A stretch of DNA of 64,000 nt from Lotus japonicus (GCF_012489685.1 NC_080043.1:57930289-57994288); one strand, 5' to 3'; shown: positions 11,601-23,270, numbered from the stretch's first letter. Notes: generated from the sequence alone by a model not told the origin. Made by a program: numbers and translations.

Positions 11601-13053
11601 ACTTATGAAGTCAAGTCTTAGATCTCTTTGGCATTAATGCACGATGTCGGTAACCGGCAAAGAATCATGGTGTCACACGGAATAGTTAGATTGCATTTCA
11701 TGACTCGTTCATAAATCATCAGTATCTAAAATCAATCAATTGAAGTGTGAATAGTATGAATAAATTGTATTTGAGCTTCTAGTATTTCCTGTTTGTCTCA
11801 GTGACTTTCTTGACCATTGATGATTAAATCATGTATTCAGAGCGTTTCATCAAATGGGTAAGTGAACACATTCAATGTGCTATCTCAGGGTAATATACTG
11901 GACAACTGAACCTGATTTCCACGGGTAACAACATGGGCCTCTCATGTCATAGACATGTATATCATAATCATAGGAAAAACAGACTGCAAATGATGCTTCT
12001 AGGGTGCAAGTTCTCATTGAGATTGTTGATCTCATAACATGCTTTAATGTTAAAGAGTTTGTTCTGTTTGAGCTTTAAACTTGGTCTTGGATTCAAATAT
12101 GCTGGTCTTATGTTGCTTGGTTTCTTTGAATTTCTGGCCCCAAAAGTGATTTTGGTGGTGTGAACATACAAAGCAGAAAGACTGAAAAAGTGAAACCTTC
12201 CATACCGCTGCATGTTTATGATAATTGTGAATTTGTGATCGCCATGCAGTTATAGATTCTTCTAAATTTTTTATTTAATCGTAATCACCTTTGCAAAAGT
12301 CACTAGTTGTTCATTATACAGCTTTCTTATTCCTTTCGTATCAAACTCACTGCTATTTAATCCTTTCCATTATATCTGAATTCATAACATGACGTTTCCT
12401 AAGTCCTTCCTTTCACATGCAGTTATATTAATTTTTTATTTGCTGCCCCTATTTCGGGGCCATGTTGATTCAGCCGAAACTGCTGAGGAGACCAATAAAA
12501 ATTAAGTGGCTCAACTGCACCACTAAAATTACAAAGGTAGTATCTATATGAGGTAATCAGGGAAAGAGAGGTGGAAAAAGAAAAAGAAATTAAAAAAAAA
12601 TGAGGGAGGGGTTTTGGTGGAACCGAAGGTGAAAGCTAAAGGAAAAAGAGAGGGCTCGTACGTAGCCTGTTTGCCCCTCATCTCCTCTTGCTTAGACATA
12701 TGGATCACATATTTGAACCTTCGCAGCCTCAGCAATGTGTCATTAAACTCAGAGGTCATTTGCAAACCCTGAGTCCACAAGTGTGAGGCTTGTGACTCCT
12801 AAGCGACGCAATAGACACGACCAACAAGTCCCTAACATCCATACGTGTCTGGTGCCATATATTTGACCATCATGCTTACTTTTAATCGTGTCAATCCATA
12901 ATTTGACGCCAGTGAAGGTGTCCATGTGTTGACGCCCTATTTTGGGAAGTATCTGAGGACAGCGACCTCTGGCGAGTTCCTCCTCAAGCTGAGCTAAAAA
13001 AAATAAAAAATAATGTCAAAATTATACAAAATATATTACAAAGGAATGATTAA
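11601..13053. other. Intergenic; 3' UTR then unclassified sequence
   Basis: The first few hundred bases are likely the DUF3527 3' UTR. On the minus strand, roughly 12,780-12,970 reads through as a short broken peptide (LEEELARGRCPQILPKIG and onward) that resembles a decayed coding fragment. I cannot name its source. No intact gene is seen. Confidence 0.35.
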
Positions 13054-13060
13054 TCTATCT

Positions 13061-14638
13061 ATAAATATTAGAAAAGAACAACTTCTAGCATGACGTGTCG
13101 CTCTCACAGGCCAAGTTAGTGACGTGTCGCTCCCAGATTAATTCTCACCTAATATTTTACATGTAAGCTCTTTCTCCTTGGCCCCACTTGCCACATGTGC
13201 CCTGATTTTTCCTTACCTTATTTCTCCTTAATAAAAAAATACATTTTTAAATTTTAGATTTGATTAGGATTTAGGTTTTTTATTTCTTGATTTTATCTTA
13301 ATTTATTTTTGATTTATTTTTAGAGTATTAATTAATTTTTATGGTATTTTTATTGAATTTTCGGATTTTTAATTAATTCCGGATTTTATGAGTTTTTATT
13401 GTGATTTGCTAGATTTTGATAGTTTTTATCTATTTTTATTTAGTACATTTTTAAATTTTAGATTTGATTAGGATTTATGTTGTTTATTTCTGTATTTTAT
13501 CTTAATTTATATTATTATTTATTTTTAGAGTATTAATTATTTTTTATGGTATTTTTATTGAATTTTCGGATTTTTAATTAATTCCGGATTTTATGAGTTT
13601 TTATTGTGATTTGCTAGATTTTGATAGTTTTTATCTATATTTATTTAGTACATTTTTTAATTTTAGATTTGATTAGGATTTATGTTGTTTATTTCAAGAT
13701 TTTATCTTAATATAAAATCAGTGATAAGTGATTTAAATCAATAATACATCCCATTAGCAAAAACCCTCTTAAAACCCTGCCTACCTCCACTATCTCCTCC
13801 ATGGAATTCATCTCCTCCATGCAATTTTCATCTCATCTCTCCCCTGAACGGTCAATATATATTAGAAAAGAACAACTTCTAGCATGACGTATCGCTCTCA
13901 CATGCCAAGTTAGTGACGTGTCGCTCCCAGATTAATTCTCACCTAATATTTTACATGTAAGCTCTTTCTCCTTGGCCCTACTTGCCACATGTGCCCTGAT
14001 TTTTCCTTACCTTATTTCTCCTTAATAAAAAAATACATTTTTAAATTTTAGTTTTGATTAGGATATAGGTTTTTTATTTCTTGATTTTATCTTAATTTAT
14101 TTTTGATTTATTTTTAGAGTATTAATTAATTTTTATGGTATTTTTATTGAATTTTTGGATTTTTAATTAATTCCGGATTTTATGAGTTTTTATTGTAATT
14201 TGCTAGATTTTGATAGTTTTTATCTATTTTTATTTAGTACATTTTTTAATTTTAGATTTGATTAGAATTTATGTTGTTTATTTCTGTATTTTATCTTAAT
14301 TTATATTTTTTTTAGAGTATTAATTATTTTTATGGTATTTTTATTGAATTTTCGGATTTTTAATTAATTCCGGATTTTATGAGTTTTTATTGTGATTTGC
14401 TAGATTTTGATAGTTTTTATCTATATTTATTTAGTACATTTTTAAATTTTAGATTTGATTATGATTTATGTTGTTTATTTCATGATTTTATCTTAATATA
14501 AAATCAGTGATAAGTGATTTAAATCAATAATACATCCCATCAGCAAAAACCCTCTTAAAACCCTGCCTACCTCCACTATCTCCTCCATGGAATTCATCTC
14601 CTCCATGCAATTTTCATCTCATCTCTCCACTGAACGGA
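13061..14638. repeat. Nested tandem duplication (about 790-bp units containing about 204-bp subrepeats)
   Basis: A unit of about 790 bp (about 13,061-13,850) is repeated directly at about 13,855-14,638, starting TATTAGAAAAGAACAAC and ending in a Met-rich exon-like tail (ATGGAATTCATCTCCTCCAT at 13,801 and 14,587). Within each unit an AT-rich segment beginning ACATTTTT recurs about every 204 bp: 13,241, 13,445 and 13,650 in unit 1; 14,035, 14,239 and 14,436 in unit 2. The third subrepeat is partial in both. Each unit start also has two GACGTGTCGCTC-type motifs. Confidence 0.8.
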
Positions 14639-14639
14639 A

Positions 14640-16500
14640 CCACCCCGACAAAATCGTCTCATCTCTCAACGGAACCACTTTGCCATCGACTTGCAATCGC
14701 ATCCCTCCGATTTGCTGCCTTGGACTGATTGGGAAGGTTGCAGATAGAGGTTTCAAATTATTTTCTTCCTTTGCTTGCATAATATGTTATGGTTTTTTTC
14801 AATTTTATTTTACTTTACCTTTAACTTTCATTCACTCATGTTTGACTTCAAGGTCAATTTCGTTCATCACTTGCCATGCTAATTTCAAATTCTTTTCTTC
14901 AGGTTTTTTTTTATAGATATTCCACCAAAAGAGATTCTTTGGAAGCCATGGATGGTGAGTCCATTTTATATTCTATATGGAATTTTGCAATATTTTGATT
15001 TGTTTTTTATGTTTTCTGATTCTCCTTTGTATGTGATTCTATTTTATTCGTTTTTCTTAATTTGCATCTAAAATTTGTGTCCTATGTTATAGGAGGTGAA
15101 ACATTGATCTGTGTATATTTTGATTAACCTAATCATTGTCAGTGAAGTGGATTGAGGGAGTGAAAGAATTGAGGGGAGAGAAAGGAGAAGTTGTATATTT
15201 TTTTCCTTGCAACTTTTTTATTTGGTAATTTTTTCTTTTTGCCTGCTTCTTGCCCCGAGGAAATTAATTATTATTGTTGGTGCTTGCCGTTACAACTACA
15301 GAACTACATATCATGGATGAGATTTTACTGCTTATCTATGTTCGCTCAAGCTATACTATTGAGGTTAGACTTTTAAAACTGGTGCTATCCTTTCTAATAT
15401 GCTAAACGCCTAAACCAATGTTCTAACAATAAATTGATTTCCTTGGCTTCCCTGGAAACATTTGACATGAATTTATCCGTAGGTACAGAACGACAATGAG
15501 GTGCATACCTCTTTCTGACTACATTCTCTGATTCTCAGCTAGCTGAAGATGAAACATGATTGATGACTCAAGATCTTATCTTGCTCTCATTTCAAGTAAG
15601 CCACGAAACATGTGAGACCAGAACTCATGGAGGTTTTTCTCAGTCCATTATATGTATATATTCACCAGATAAGAGATAGAGATGTGTGTTTGGTGTTGCA
15701 CTACTGTGATGCATATGTATATATTCACCAGATAAGAGATAGAGATGTGTGTTTGGTGTTGCACTACTGTGATGCATATATAGTTTTACTGACTTAGTTC
15801 ATCAATTCTACATCTATCTATCATCATTACATATATTAAAAGTCACTTTTCGAAGGCAATATTAGATTTTATAATTAATCATTGTTCTACTATGGTTCAA
15901 TTAATCAAACTTTAGTGTGATTGGAAGTCTTGCTTGCATGAGTGTGTAATTATCACATTACGATTTAGTATCAGCATATGTTTTTGATTTGGTTATTGTA
16001 CTTTCAACAACAGTGCTACATAAAGCAAAGAGTTGTTTTAGCCGTTCAACAAATATAATGGGTCTAAAATTTCTAGAGGGGTTTTCTTCCATTCATCTTC
16101 TTTAGTAGCATGTGATTAGTTTCCCCTTACAAATAGATCTGATTGGTTATGGAAACCACTGGAAGGCCATAGCCAAAAAGTGGCTTCAATTCATTCTTTG
16201 GCTTTCATATCTGTCTGCAAATTTGATTGCTATCTTTGCACTATCATAGCTAGATTGATGTTGCACATATTGCTATTATGTTTGGTGGTCTTTAGTCTAT
16301 CCTACTCTAACATGTCTATCAATCTCACTTCATGAGTACTTGATTTTCTGTTACTTAGAATGCAGATACGGCGGGAAGCTGCTGATTTGGAAGCAAGTTT
16401 CATTTGAATTAGCACGAGTTCATATTAATTCATGTTAAAGTTGGACAACAATCAGGAATAGCACCTAGGATTGCTGCTGATTTGAAAGCAAGTTTCATTT
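14640..16500 (+). other. AT-rich Helitron interior, no intact gene
   Basis: There are short exon-like fragments (for example 14,587-14,745 and about 14,918-14,954) but no sustained reading frame. A 30-bp direct repeat (GCTGATTTGGAAGCAAGTTT / GCTGATTTGAAAGCAAGTTT) occurs at about 16,378 and 16,473, just upstream of the Tat insertion point. Confidence 0.4.
15651..15779. repeat. 63-bp tandem repeat, two copies
   Basis: TATGTATATATTCACCAGAT and the following bases repeat with a period of 63 bp (TTCACCAG at 15,661 and 15,724). The copies are essentially identical. Confidence 0.85.
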
Positions 16501-16505
16501 GATTT

Positions 16506-16784
16506 TGGACTGGGCCCCCTAGAGGGGCAACGCCTAGCATGTAGCCCGCCCCGGGGCAGGGCCCTAACCTTAAGATGGGCCTTGGCTTCGGAGGCCCAAT
16601 TGGCCCAAGAGATAGTGCCCAAACTCTATAAATAGGGGGAGTTACCAATTGTGGGGGGGGGGTGGCTCATTTGATGAAATCATACATGAAATTCAGCATT
16701 CTCTCTCTCATTCTCATTCTCTCTCAAGCACAATTCTCCACTCTCTAGGTACTATACCTTTCTTCAATGTTCATTGCTAGAACA
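16506..16784 (+). repeat. 5' LTR of Tat element 1
   Basis: It is matched base for base by 26,820-27,098 apart from a 3-nt indel after TGGACTGGGC, a G-run of 10 versus 7, and one A/T change near the end. TATAAATA at 16,627-16,634 is the likely promoter TATA box. Confidence 0.93.
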
Positions 16785-16786
16785 TT

Positions 16787-16804
16787 TGGCGCCGTCTGTG
16801 GGGA
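16787..16804 (+). promoter_or_regulatory. Primer-binding site of Tat element 1
   Basis: TGGCGCCGTCTGTGGGGA lies two bases after the LTR. It resembles the tRNA-Asp-type primer site common in Tat and Athila elements, with mismatches in the middle. The tRNA identity is from family knowledge. Confidence 0.8.
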
Positions 16805-16948
16805 CCGTAAACTTTCTACTCCCATTCACATGGATTGATTGTGCAGGAAGTTATCTCTGTTGGTGATTAGGCAATTCTCTGGTCTTTTGATTTTGATTTT
16901 GTAACCGGTGTTCGTTTTCCGATCGAGTTTGCATCGTTCTTGGTTTGG

Positions 16949-19900
16949 ATGGAGACTCGACGCAGGAGGCAGCATCATTCACCAGTGCGACAGCGAATTT
17001 CGCCGCCTCGGCGGCCTCATCGTGTGATCCTGGATTCTCCGGTACGAACGGCGGGAGTACAACCGCCTTCTCCTCCTCCGTCACCACCACCTCCTCCATC
17101 GCCTTCACAGGTTGGATCTCTGGAGCGCTCACCAGAGAATTCACCTGCTCCGGAGCAACAACCGGCGGTGACACAGGAGCAATGGCGCCATCTGATGCGC
17201 AGCATTGGCAACATCCAACAGAGGAATGAGCATCTACAGGCTCAGTTGGATTTCTACCGTCGCGAGAAGTGGGACGATGGAAGCAGAGAAGCAGATTCCG
17301 TGGCTGAGTTCCGTCCGTTCTCGGAGGATGTTGAGAGTGTGGCGATTCCGGATAATATGAAAACGTTAGTTCTGGATTCTTACAGCGGAGATTCCGATCC
17401 GAAGGATCATCTTCTGTATTTCAATACGAAGATGGTGATAATTGCGGCGTCAGATGCGGTGAAGTGCAGGATGTTTCCATCGACGTTCAAATCGACGGCG
17501 ATGGCGTGGTTCACAACTTTGCCGCGCGGATCGATTTCAAATTTCAGAGACTTCTCATCCAAGTTTCTAGTGCAATTCTCGGCGAATAAGAATCAGCCGG
17601 TGACGATCAATGACCTATATAATATTCGCCAGCAAGAAGGAGAGTCATTGAAAGAGTACATGGCAAGGTACAGCGCAGCGTCGGTCAAGGTTGAGGACGA
17701 GGAGCCTCGAGCTTGTGCTCTGGCATTTAAAAACGGTTTGCTACCGGGAGGGTTGAACAGCAAATTGACACGTAAGCCAGCGCGTTCGATGGAGGAGATG
17801 CGTTCTCGCGCCAGCACTTATATTCTTGATGAGGAGGACGACGCTTTCAAAAGAAAGCGCGCGAAGTTGGAAAAGGGCGACACGTCGCCCAAGCGTGCGA
17901 AAAAAGATAAGAATGGCGAAGATAAGGGGGATGACAAGCAGCAAAGGCAAGATAAAGGGAAGGCGGCATTGAGGCCGACCAAGGAGCAGTTGTATCCACG
18001 GCGTGATGATTATGAACAACGCCGGCCATGGCAATCCAAGTCCCATCGCCCGCGGGAGGAAGCTGACATGGTAATGAATACTGAATTAACGGATATGCTC
18101 CGCGGGGCGAGGGGCGCAAATCTAGTGGATGAGCCAGAGGCCCCTAAGTATCAATCACGGGACGCCAACCCCAAGAAGTGGTGTGAATTCCATCGGTCCG
18201 CCGGGCACGGCACAGACGATTGCTGGACTTTGCAGCGGGAAATTGATAAGTTGATTCGGGCGGGATATCAAGGAAATCGCCAAGGCCAGTGGCGCAACAA
18301 CGACGATCACAACAAAACGCATAAGCGAGAAGAGGAGCGAGTGGACACTAAGGGCAAGAAAAAGCAAGAATCAGCGGCTATCGCCACAAGAGGAGCTGAT
18401 GACACGTTCGCTCAACACTCAGGACCGCCCGTTGGGACCATAAACACCATCGCTGGGGGATTTGGCGGCGGTGGCGACACCCATGCGGCACGGAAACGCC
18501 ATGTTCGTGCGGTTAATTCTGTTCATGAGGTCGCTTTTGGATTCGTACACCCTGACATAAAAATCTCGATGGCAGACTTTGAGGGGATAAAGCCTCATAA
18601 GGATGACCCGATCGTAGTGCAGTTAAGGATGAACAGTTTCAACGTTAGAAGGGTACTCCTGGATCAGGGTAGTTCGGCTGATATTATCTTTGGTGATGCA
18701 TTCGACAAGTTGGGACTAACTGACAATGATCTGACTCCATATGCGGGAACCTTGGTAGGTTTCGCGGGGGAGCAAGTAATGGTGCGAGGATACATTGATC
18801 TAGACACAATATTCGGGGAAGATGAGTGTGCCAGGGTTTTGAAGGTAAGGTATCTGGTTCTCCAGGTGGTGGCATCTTACAATGTCATTATTGGGCGAAA
18901 TACATTGAATCGCCTTTGTGCTGTAATTTCAACAGCCCATTTGGCGGTCAAGTATCCGCTAAGCAGTGGAAAGGTTGGAAAGCTGAAGGTGGACCAGAAG
19001 ATGGCGAGGGAGTGTTACAATAATTGCCTTAACTTGTACGGCAAGAAGAGTGCGTTGGTCGGTCATAGATGTTATGAAATTGAAGCTTCGGATGAAAATC
19101 TTGACCCACGTGGCAAGGGGCGGGTAAACAGGCCCACACCAATTGAGGACACGAAGGCGCTGAAGTTTGGCGATCGCACTTTGAAGATTGGGACCAGACT
19201 GACGGAAGAGCAGGAGACGCGCCTGACAAAGCTGCTTGGGGAGAACTTAGATTTGTTTGCTTGGAGCTGCAAAGACATGCCTGGAATTGATCCAAACTTC
19301 ATCTGCCATCGATTAGCATTGAATCCAAGTGTCAAGCCAGTTTCACAACTCAGGCGGCGCTTGGGAGGAGACAAGGGAAAGGCGGTTCAACAGGAAGTTG
19401 ACATGTTGCTGGCGGCAGAGTTCATCAGGGAAGTGAAGTATCCGACGTGGTTGGCGAACGTCGTAATGGTGAAGAAGGCGAACGGGAAGTGGCGAATGTG
19501 TGTAGATTACACAGATTTAAACAAAGCATGTCCAAAAGATTCGTATCCCCTTCCCAGCATTGATAGCCTCGTTGATGGTGCCTCGGGCAACGAACTGCTT
19601 AGCTTGATGTATGCTTATTCTGGCTATCATCAAATCCGCATGCACCCGGCAGACGAGGACAAAACGGCTTTCATGACCGCCAGAGTCAATTATTGCTATC
19701 GCACCATGCCGTTTGGACAAAAGAACGCTGGGGCGACCTACCAAAGATTGATGGATAGGGTTTTTGCTGGGCAGGTGGGGAGAAACATGGAAGTTTACGT
19801 CGATGATATGATCGTTAAGTCAGTACGTGGTTTGGATCATCATCAAGATCTGGAAGAAGCATTCGGCGAGATCAGGAAGCACAATATGCGCCTTAACCCG

Positions 19901-22315
19901 GAGAAGTGCTCTTTTGGTGTTCAGGGTGGCAAGTTTCTGGGATTCATGATCACATCCAGGGGAATAGAGATAAACCCGGACAAATGCAAGGCGATTCAGC
20001 AGATGAAAAGTCCCTCTAATGTGAAAGAAGTCCAACGTTTAACCGGGCGAATAGCAGCTCTATCTCGTTTTCTCCCTAAGTCTGGCGATAGATCTTTCCC
20101 ATTTTTCAAGTGTCTTCGAAAAAATGCTGCATTCGAGTGGACAGCGGAGTGTGAGGAAGCTTTTGTTCGCCTCAAAGAACTCCTGTCATCACCGCCGATT
20201 TTGTCAAAACCAATGCAGGGGCACCCGCTGCACTTGTATTTTGCTGTGAGTGATAGTGCTCTGAGTTCTGTGATATTGCAGGGGGTGGATGGCGAGCATC
20301 GAGTCATTTATTTCGTTAGCCACACACTCCAGGGCGCAGAGGTCAGATACCAAAAAATCGAGAAGGCAGCATTGGCGGTCCTCGTCACCGCCCGGCGGTT
20401 AAGACCTTACTTTCAGAGTTTTCCAGTAAGGGTGCGAACGGATTTACCCCTGAGACAAGTGTTGCAAAAACCGGATTTGTCAGGCAGATTGGTCGCCTGG
20501 TCGGTTGAATTGTCCGAATATGGTTTGCAATATGATAAACGAGGCAAGGTTGGCGCACAGTCGCTGGCTGATTTTGTGGTGGAATTGACCCCAGATCGGT
20601 TTGAAAGAGTAGACACTCAGTGGACTCTCTTTGTAGATGGATCCTCCAATAGCAGTGGCAGTGGCGCGGGAGTAACGTTGGAAGGACCAGGAGATCTAGT
20701 ACTGGAACAATCGCTGAAATTCGAGTTCAAGGCCACAAACAACCAGGCAGAGTATGAGGCTCTCATCGCCGGGTTGAAGTTGGCGCGTGAAGTAAAGATT
20801 GGAAGCTTGTTGATAAGAACGGACTCGCAGTTGGTGGAGAACCAAGTGAAGGGCACTTTCCAGGTCAAAGATCCTAATCTGATCAAGTACCTAGAGCGAG
20901 TGCGATATTTGATGACACTTTTTCAAGAGGTTGTGGTGGAATATGTTCCTCGGACTGAAAACCAGCGGGCGGACGCGTTGGCCAAATTGGCGAGCACGCG
21001 GAAGCCCGACAACAATAGAAGTGTGATTCAGGAAACGCTGGCGTTCCCCAGCATTGAAGGCGAGCTCATGGCATGCGTGGACAGGGGAGCGACGTGGATG
21101 GGACCTATATTGTCCATCTTAGCGGGGGACCCAGCGGAAGTGGAGCAATGCACGAAGGAACAACGGCGAGAGGCGAGCCACTATACTCTCATCGACGGAC
21201 ATTTGTATCGCCGTGGTTTTTCGGCGCCATTGTTAAAATGCATACCGCCGGAAAAATACGAGGCGATAATGTCTGAGGTGCACGAGGGAGTGTGCGCAAG
21301 CCACATTGGGGGGAGATCTTTGGCTTGCAAGGTGTTGAGGGCGGGATTCTACTGGCCCAACCTCAGGAAAGACTGCATGGACTTTGTGAAAAAATGCAAA
21401 AAATGTCAAGTGTTTGCTGATTTATCTAAGGCACCGCCAAAGGAGCTGGTAACGATGAGCGCCCCATGGCCCTTCGCCATGTGGGGGGTGGATCTAGTTG
21501 GGCCTTTTCCGATCGCCAGGTCGCAAATGAAGTTTATATTGGTAGCGGTGGATTATTTCACTAAATGGATTGAGGCCGAGCCCCTGGCCAAAATAACCTC
21601 TGCGAAGATAGTCAACTTCTACTGGAAGCGAATTGTTTGCAGGTTCGGGATCCCAAGGGCGATCGTATTCGACAACGGGACCCAGTTTTCAAGCAACCAA
21701 ACTAGAGAATTTTGCAGGGAAATGGGCATACAGATGAGGTTTGCCTCTGTGGAGCATCCGCAAGCAAACGGGCAAGTGGAATCTGCAAACAGGGTAATCC
21801 TGCGTGGATTAAGGCGACGGCTCAAGGAGGCTAAGGGAGCCTGGCTGGAGGAACTCCCGGTGGTGCTATGGTCATACAACACCACTGTGCAATCCACTAC
21901 AAGGGAAACCCCCTTTAGAATGACCTATGGGGTTGATGCTATGTTGCCAGTGGAGATTGACAACTTCACATGGCGAACCCAGCCAGATTTTGAAGGGGAG
22001 AATCAAGCCAATATGGCGGCGGAGTTGGACCTTTTGTCGGAAACGCGTGACGAGGCGCACATTCGGGAAACAGCGATGAAGCAGCGCATGGCGGCAAAGT
22101 TCAACAGCAGGGTTCGCGTCCGAGATATGCAGGTCGGCGACCTGGTCCTCAAGTGGCGATCGGGAGCCCCGGGAAACAAGCTCACGCATAACTGGGAAGG
22201 GCCCTACCGCATTATTAAAGTTCTTGGTAATGGGGCCTATCACTTAGAAGAGCTTGATGGAAGGCGGCTACCTCGGTCGTTCAATGGTTTGAGCTTGCGT
22301 TACTATTATAGTTGA
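16949..22315 (+). CDS. Tat gag-pol polyprotein, uninterrupted but RT active site altered
   Basis: One open frame of 1,788 residues; the Met at 16,949 (METRRRRQ) matches the start in element 2. Gag core is at about residues 110-270. A CHHC-type zinc knuckle follows (C412, H415, H420, C425). Protease has D572 in DQGSSA. Reverse transcriptase follows with YVDD at 950-953. The Tat-type degenerate first RNase H comes next, then a second RNase H (D1230 in FVDGSS, NNQAEYEAL, TDSQ, RADALAKLA). Integrase has an HHCC region and a D1515, D1575, E1611 triad with DX35E spacing, then a GPY module near the C-terminus. The motif A position that normally holds the first catalytic Asp is Tyr888 (LSLMYAYSGY; codon TAT at 19,610-19,612). 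Reverse transcription by this copy should therefore fail. Everything else looks functional. Confidence 0.93.
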   Translation: METRRRRQHHSPVRQRISPPRRPHRVILDSPVRTAGVQPPSPPPSPPPPPSPSQVGSLERSPENSPAPEQQPAVTQEQWRHLMRSIGNIQQRNEHLQAQLDFYRREKWDDGSREADSVAEFRPFSEDVESVAIPDNMKTLVLDSYSGDSDPKDHLLYFNTKMVIIAASDAVKCRMFPSTFKSTAMAWFTTLPRGSISNFRDFSSKFLVQFSANKNQPVTINDLYNIRQQEGESLKEYMARYSAASVKVEDEEPRACALAFKNGLLPGGLNSKLTRKPARSMEEMRSRASTYILDEEDDAFKRKRAKLEKGDTSPKRAKKDKNGEDKGDDKQQRQDKGKAALRPTKEQLYPRRDDYEQRRPWQSKSHRPREEADMVMNTELTDMLRGARGANLVDEPEAPKYQSRDANPKKWCEFHRSAGHGTDDCWTLQREIDKLIRAGYQGNRQGQWRNNDDHNKTHKREEERVDTKGKKKQESAAIATRGADDTFAQHSGPPVGTINTIAGGFGGGGDTHAARKRHVRAVNSVHEVAFGFVHPDIKISMADFEGIKPHKDDPIVVQLRMNSFNVRRVLLDQGSSADIIFGDAFDKLGLTDNDLTPYAGTLVGFAGEQVMVRGYIDLDTIFGEDECARVLKVRYLVLQVVASYNVIIGRNTLNRLCAVISTAHLAVKYPLSSGKVGKLKVDQKMARECYNNCLNLYGKKSALVGHRCYEIEASDENLDPRGKGRVNRPTPIEDTKALKFGDRTLKIGTRLTEEQETRLTKLLGENLDLFAWSCKDMPGIDPNFICHRLALNPSVKPVSQLRRRLGGDKGKAVQQEVDMLLAAEFIREVKYPTWLANVVMVKKANGKWRMCVDYTDLNKACPKDSYPLPSIDSLVDGASGNELLSLMYAYSGYHQIRMHPADEDKTAFMTARVNYCYRTMPFGQKNAGATYQRLMDRVFAGQVGRNMEVYVDDMIVKSVRGLDHHQDLEEAFGEIRKHNMRLNPEKCSFGVQGGKFLGFMITSRGIEINPDKCKAIQQMKSPSNVKEVQRLTGRIAALSRFLPKSGDRSFPFFKCLRKNAAFEWTAECEEAFVRLKELLSSPPILSKPMQGHPLHLYFAVSDSALSSVILQGVDGEHRVIYFVSHTLQGAEVRYQKIEKAALAVLVTARRLRPYFQSFPVRVRTDLPLRQVLQKPDLSGRLVAWSVELSEYGLQYDKRGKVGAQSLADFVVELTPDRFERVDTQWTLFVDGSSNSSGSGAGVTLEGPGDLVLEQSLKFEFKATNNQAEYEALIAGLKLAREVKIGSLLIRTDSQLVENQVKGTFQVKDPNLIKYLERVRYLMTLFQEVVVEYVPRTENQRADALAKLASTRKPDNNRSVIQETLAFPSIEGELMACVDRGATWMGPILSILAGDPAEVEQCTKEQRREASHYTLIDGHLYRRGFSAPLLKCIPPEKYEAIMSEVHEGVCASHIGGRSLACKVLRAGFYWPNLRKDCMDFVKKCKKCQVFADLSKAPPKELVTMSAPWPFAMWGVDLVGPFPIARSQMKFILVAVDYFTKWIEAEPLAKITSAKIVNFYWKRIVCRFGIPRAIVFDNGTQFSSNQTREFCREMGIQMRFASVEHPQANGQVESANRVILRGLRRRLKEAKGAWLEELPVVLWSYNTTVQSTTRETPFRMTYGVDAMLPVEIDNFTWRTQPDFEGENQANMAAELDLLSETRDEAHIRETAMKQRMAAKFNSRVRVRDMQVGDLVLKWRSGAPGNKLTHNWEGPYRIIKVLGNGAYHLEELDGRRLPRSFNGLSLRYYYS

Positions 22316-23270
22316 TCGCAGGCGAGAAAGCGAACAAGGCGGAGTCGCCGGAGCCAGATATCTTTGAAATTTTCTGAAAAGTGTTTTCAAATTCTCCAAT
22401 GTATTGCAATAACAAAGCGTACTCTTTTTCTCCGAAAGGAGTTTTTTAATGAGGCGCTCCATCAATAAAATAAAACGAAAATTCACGAAATTCGTGTCCA
22501 AAAATTCCAGGGATTCCCTGACGATCGGAATTGCCGATCGACATAAAGAATTACGGCGATCACTAAGTGGGACAGGCTTGATCCCCAAAGGGGCCTGCTG
22601 GAACCCTGAAGGTGGCGGCGATTCCACAAATGGCCTTTGACGCCTGGGAATCACCCCCCGGAAAGTCTGACGTGATCGCCGGTCCCGTAAACGATGTGCT
22701 GGATAAGTCTCGCCAGAATACGACGAGCACCGTTAACTAGGCAAAAGTCTTGGGACTCCCAAATGGCCATTGGGATCCAAGCATTGTAAGCACCGAGCGG
22801 GCAAAGCCTCGGGCGAAGCCCTCAAGAATGGAGGTCGTTTCTTCCTTTGGGAGAAACGTCTAAAGTCTTGGTGGTGGAATACCAAGCAACAAGTCCTAGT
22901 TAAAATTAATGCACGAAGTCGTTAGGCGTAATTCAATCATATGACGCGTGAAAAAATAGCGCAAGATATTAGGTCGACGAATGAATAAGGTGGAAGGCGA
23001 GTGCTTGGACATTCAGGATGTTGAGTATTTTATTACTCCGGCGTGGTGGGGCGTTAAGCTATGAAATTCATTCATGGAATTCATTCTTAAATTTTTTAAG
23101 CAAAAAGAAGGCGGCGACCAAAAAATGTACGACGAAAGTATTCCAACATGATTTACAAAATATCCAACGGCGATATGAAAAGCTATGGCGAAGGGTTGCT
23201 TAAACATAGATGAATGGCGGAAAAGTACATTACAAAGGGACAGTAAAAGCTAAATGACTTAAAAATTACA
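22316..23270. other. Spacer between convergent gag-pol and antisense gene
   Basis: No gene is seen. Just after pol there is a block ACTCTTTTTCTCC-GAAA-GGAG followed by TTTTTTAATGAGG (22,421-22,454) and AATAAA at 22,464-22,469. Equivalent blocks occur in the other two Tat elements, so this probably marks the 3' processing region of the pol transcript. Confidence 0.55.

Noticed and set aside
12544..12970. Possible minus-strand gene
   Set aside because: Only a short run of protein-like sequence with early stops. I could not identify a family.
16851..22243. Many minus-strand open frames under gag-pol
   Set aside because: They are shadows of the GC-richer gag-pol coding strand, with no start context or family motifs.
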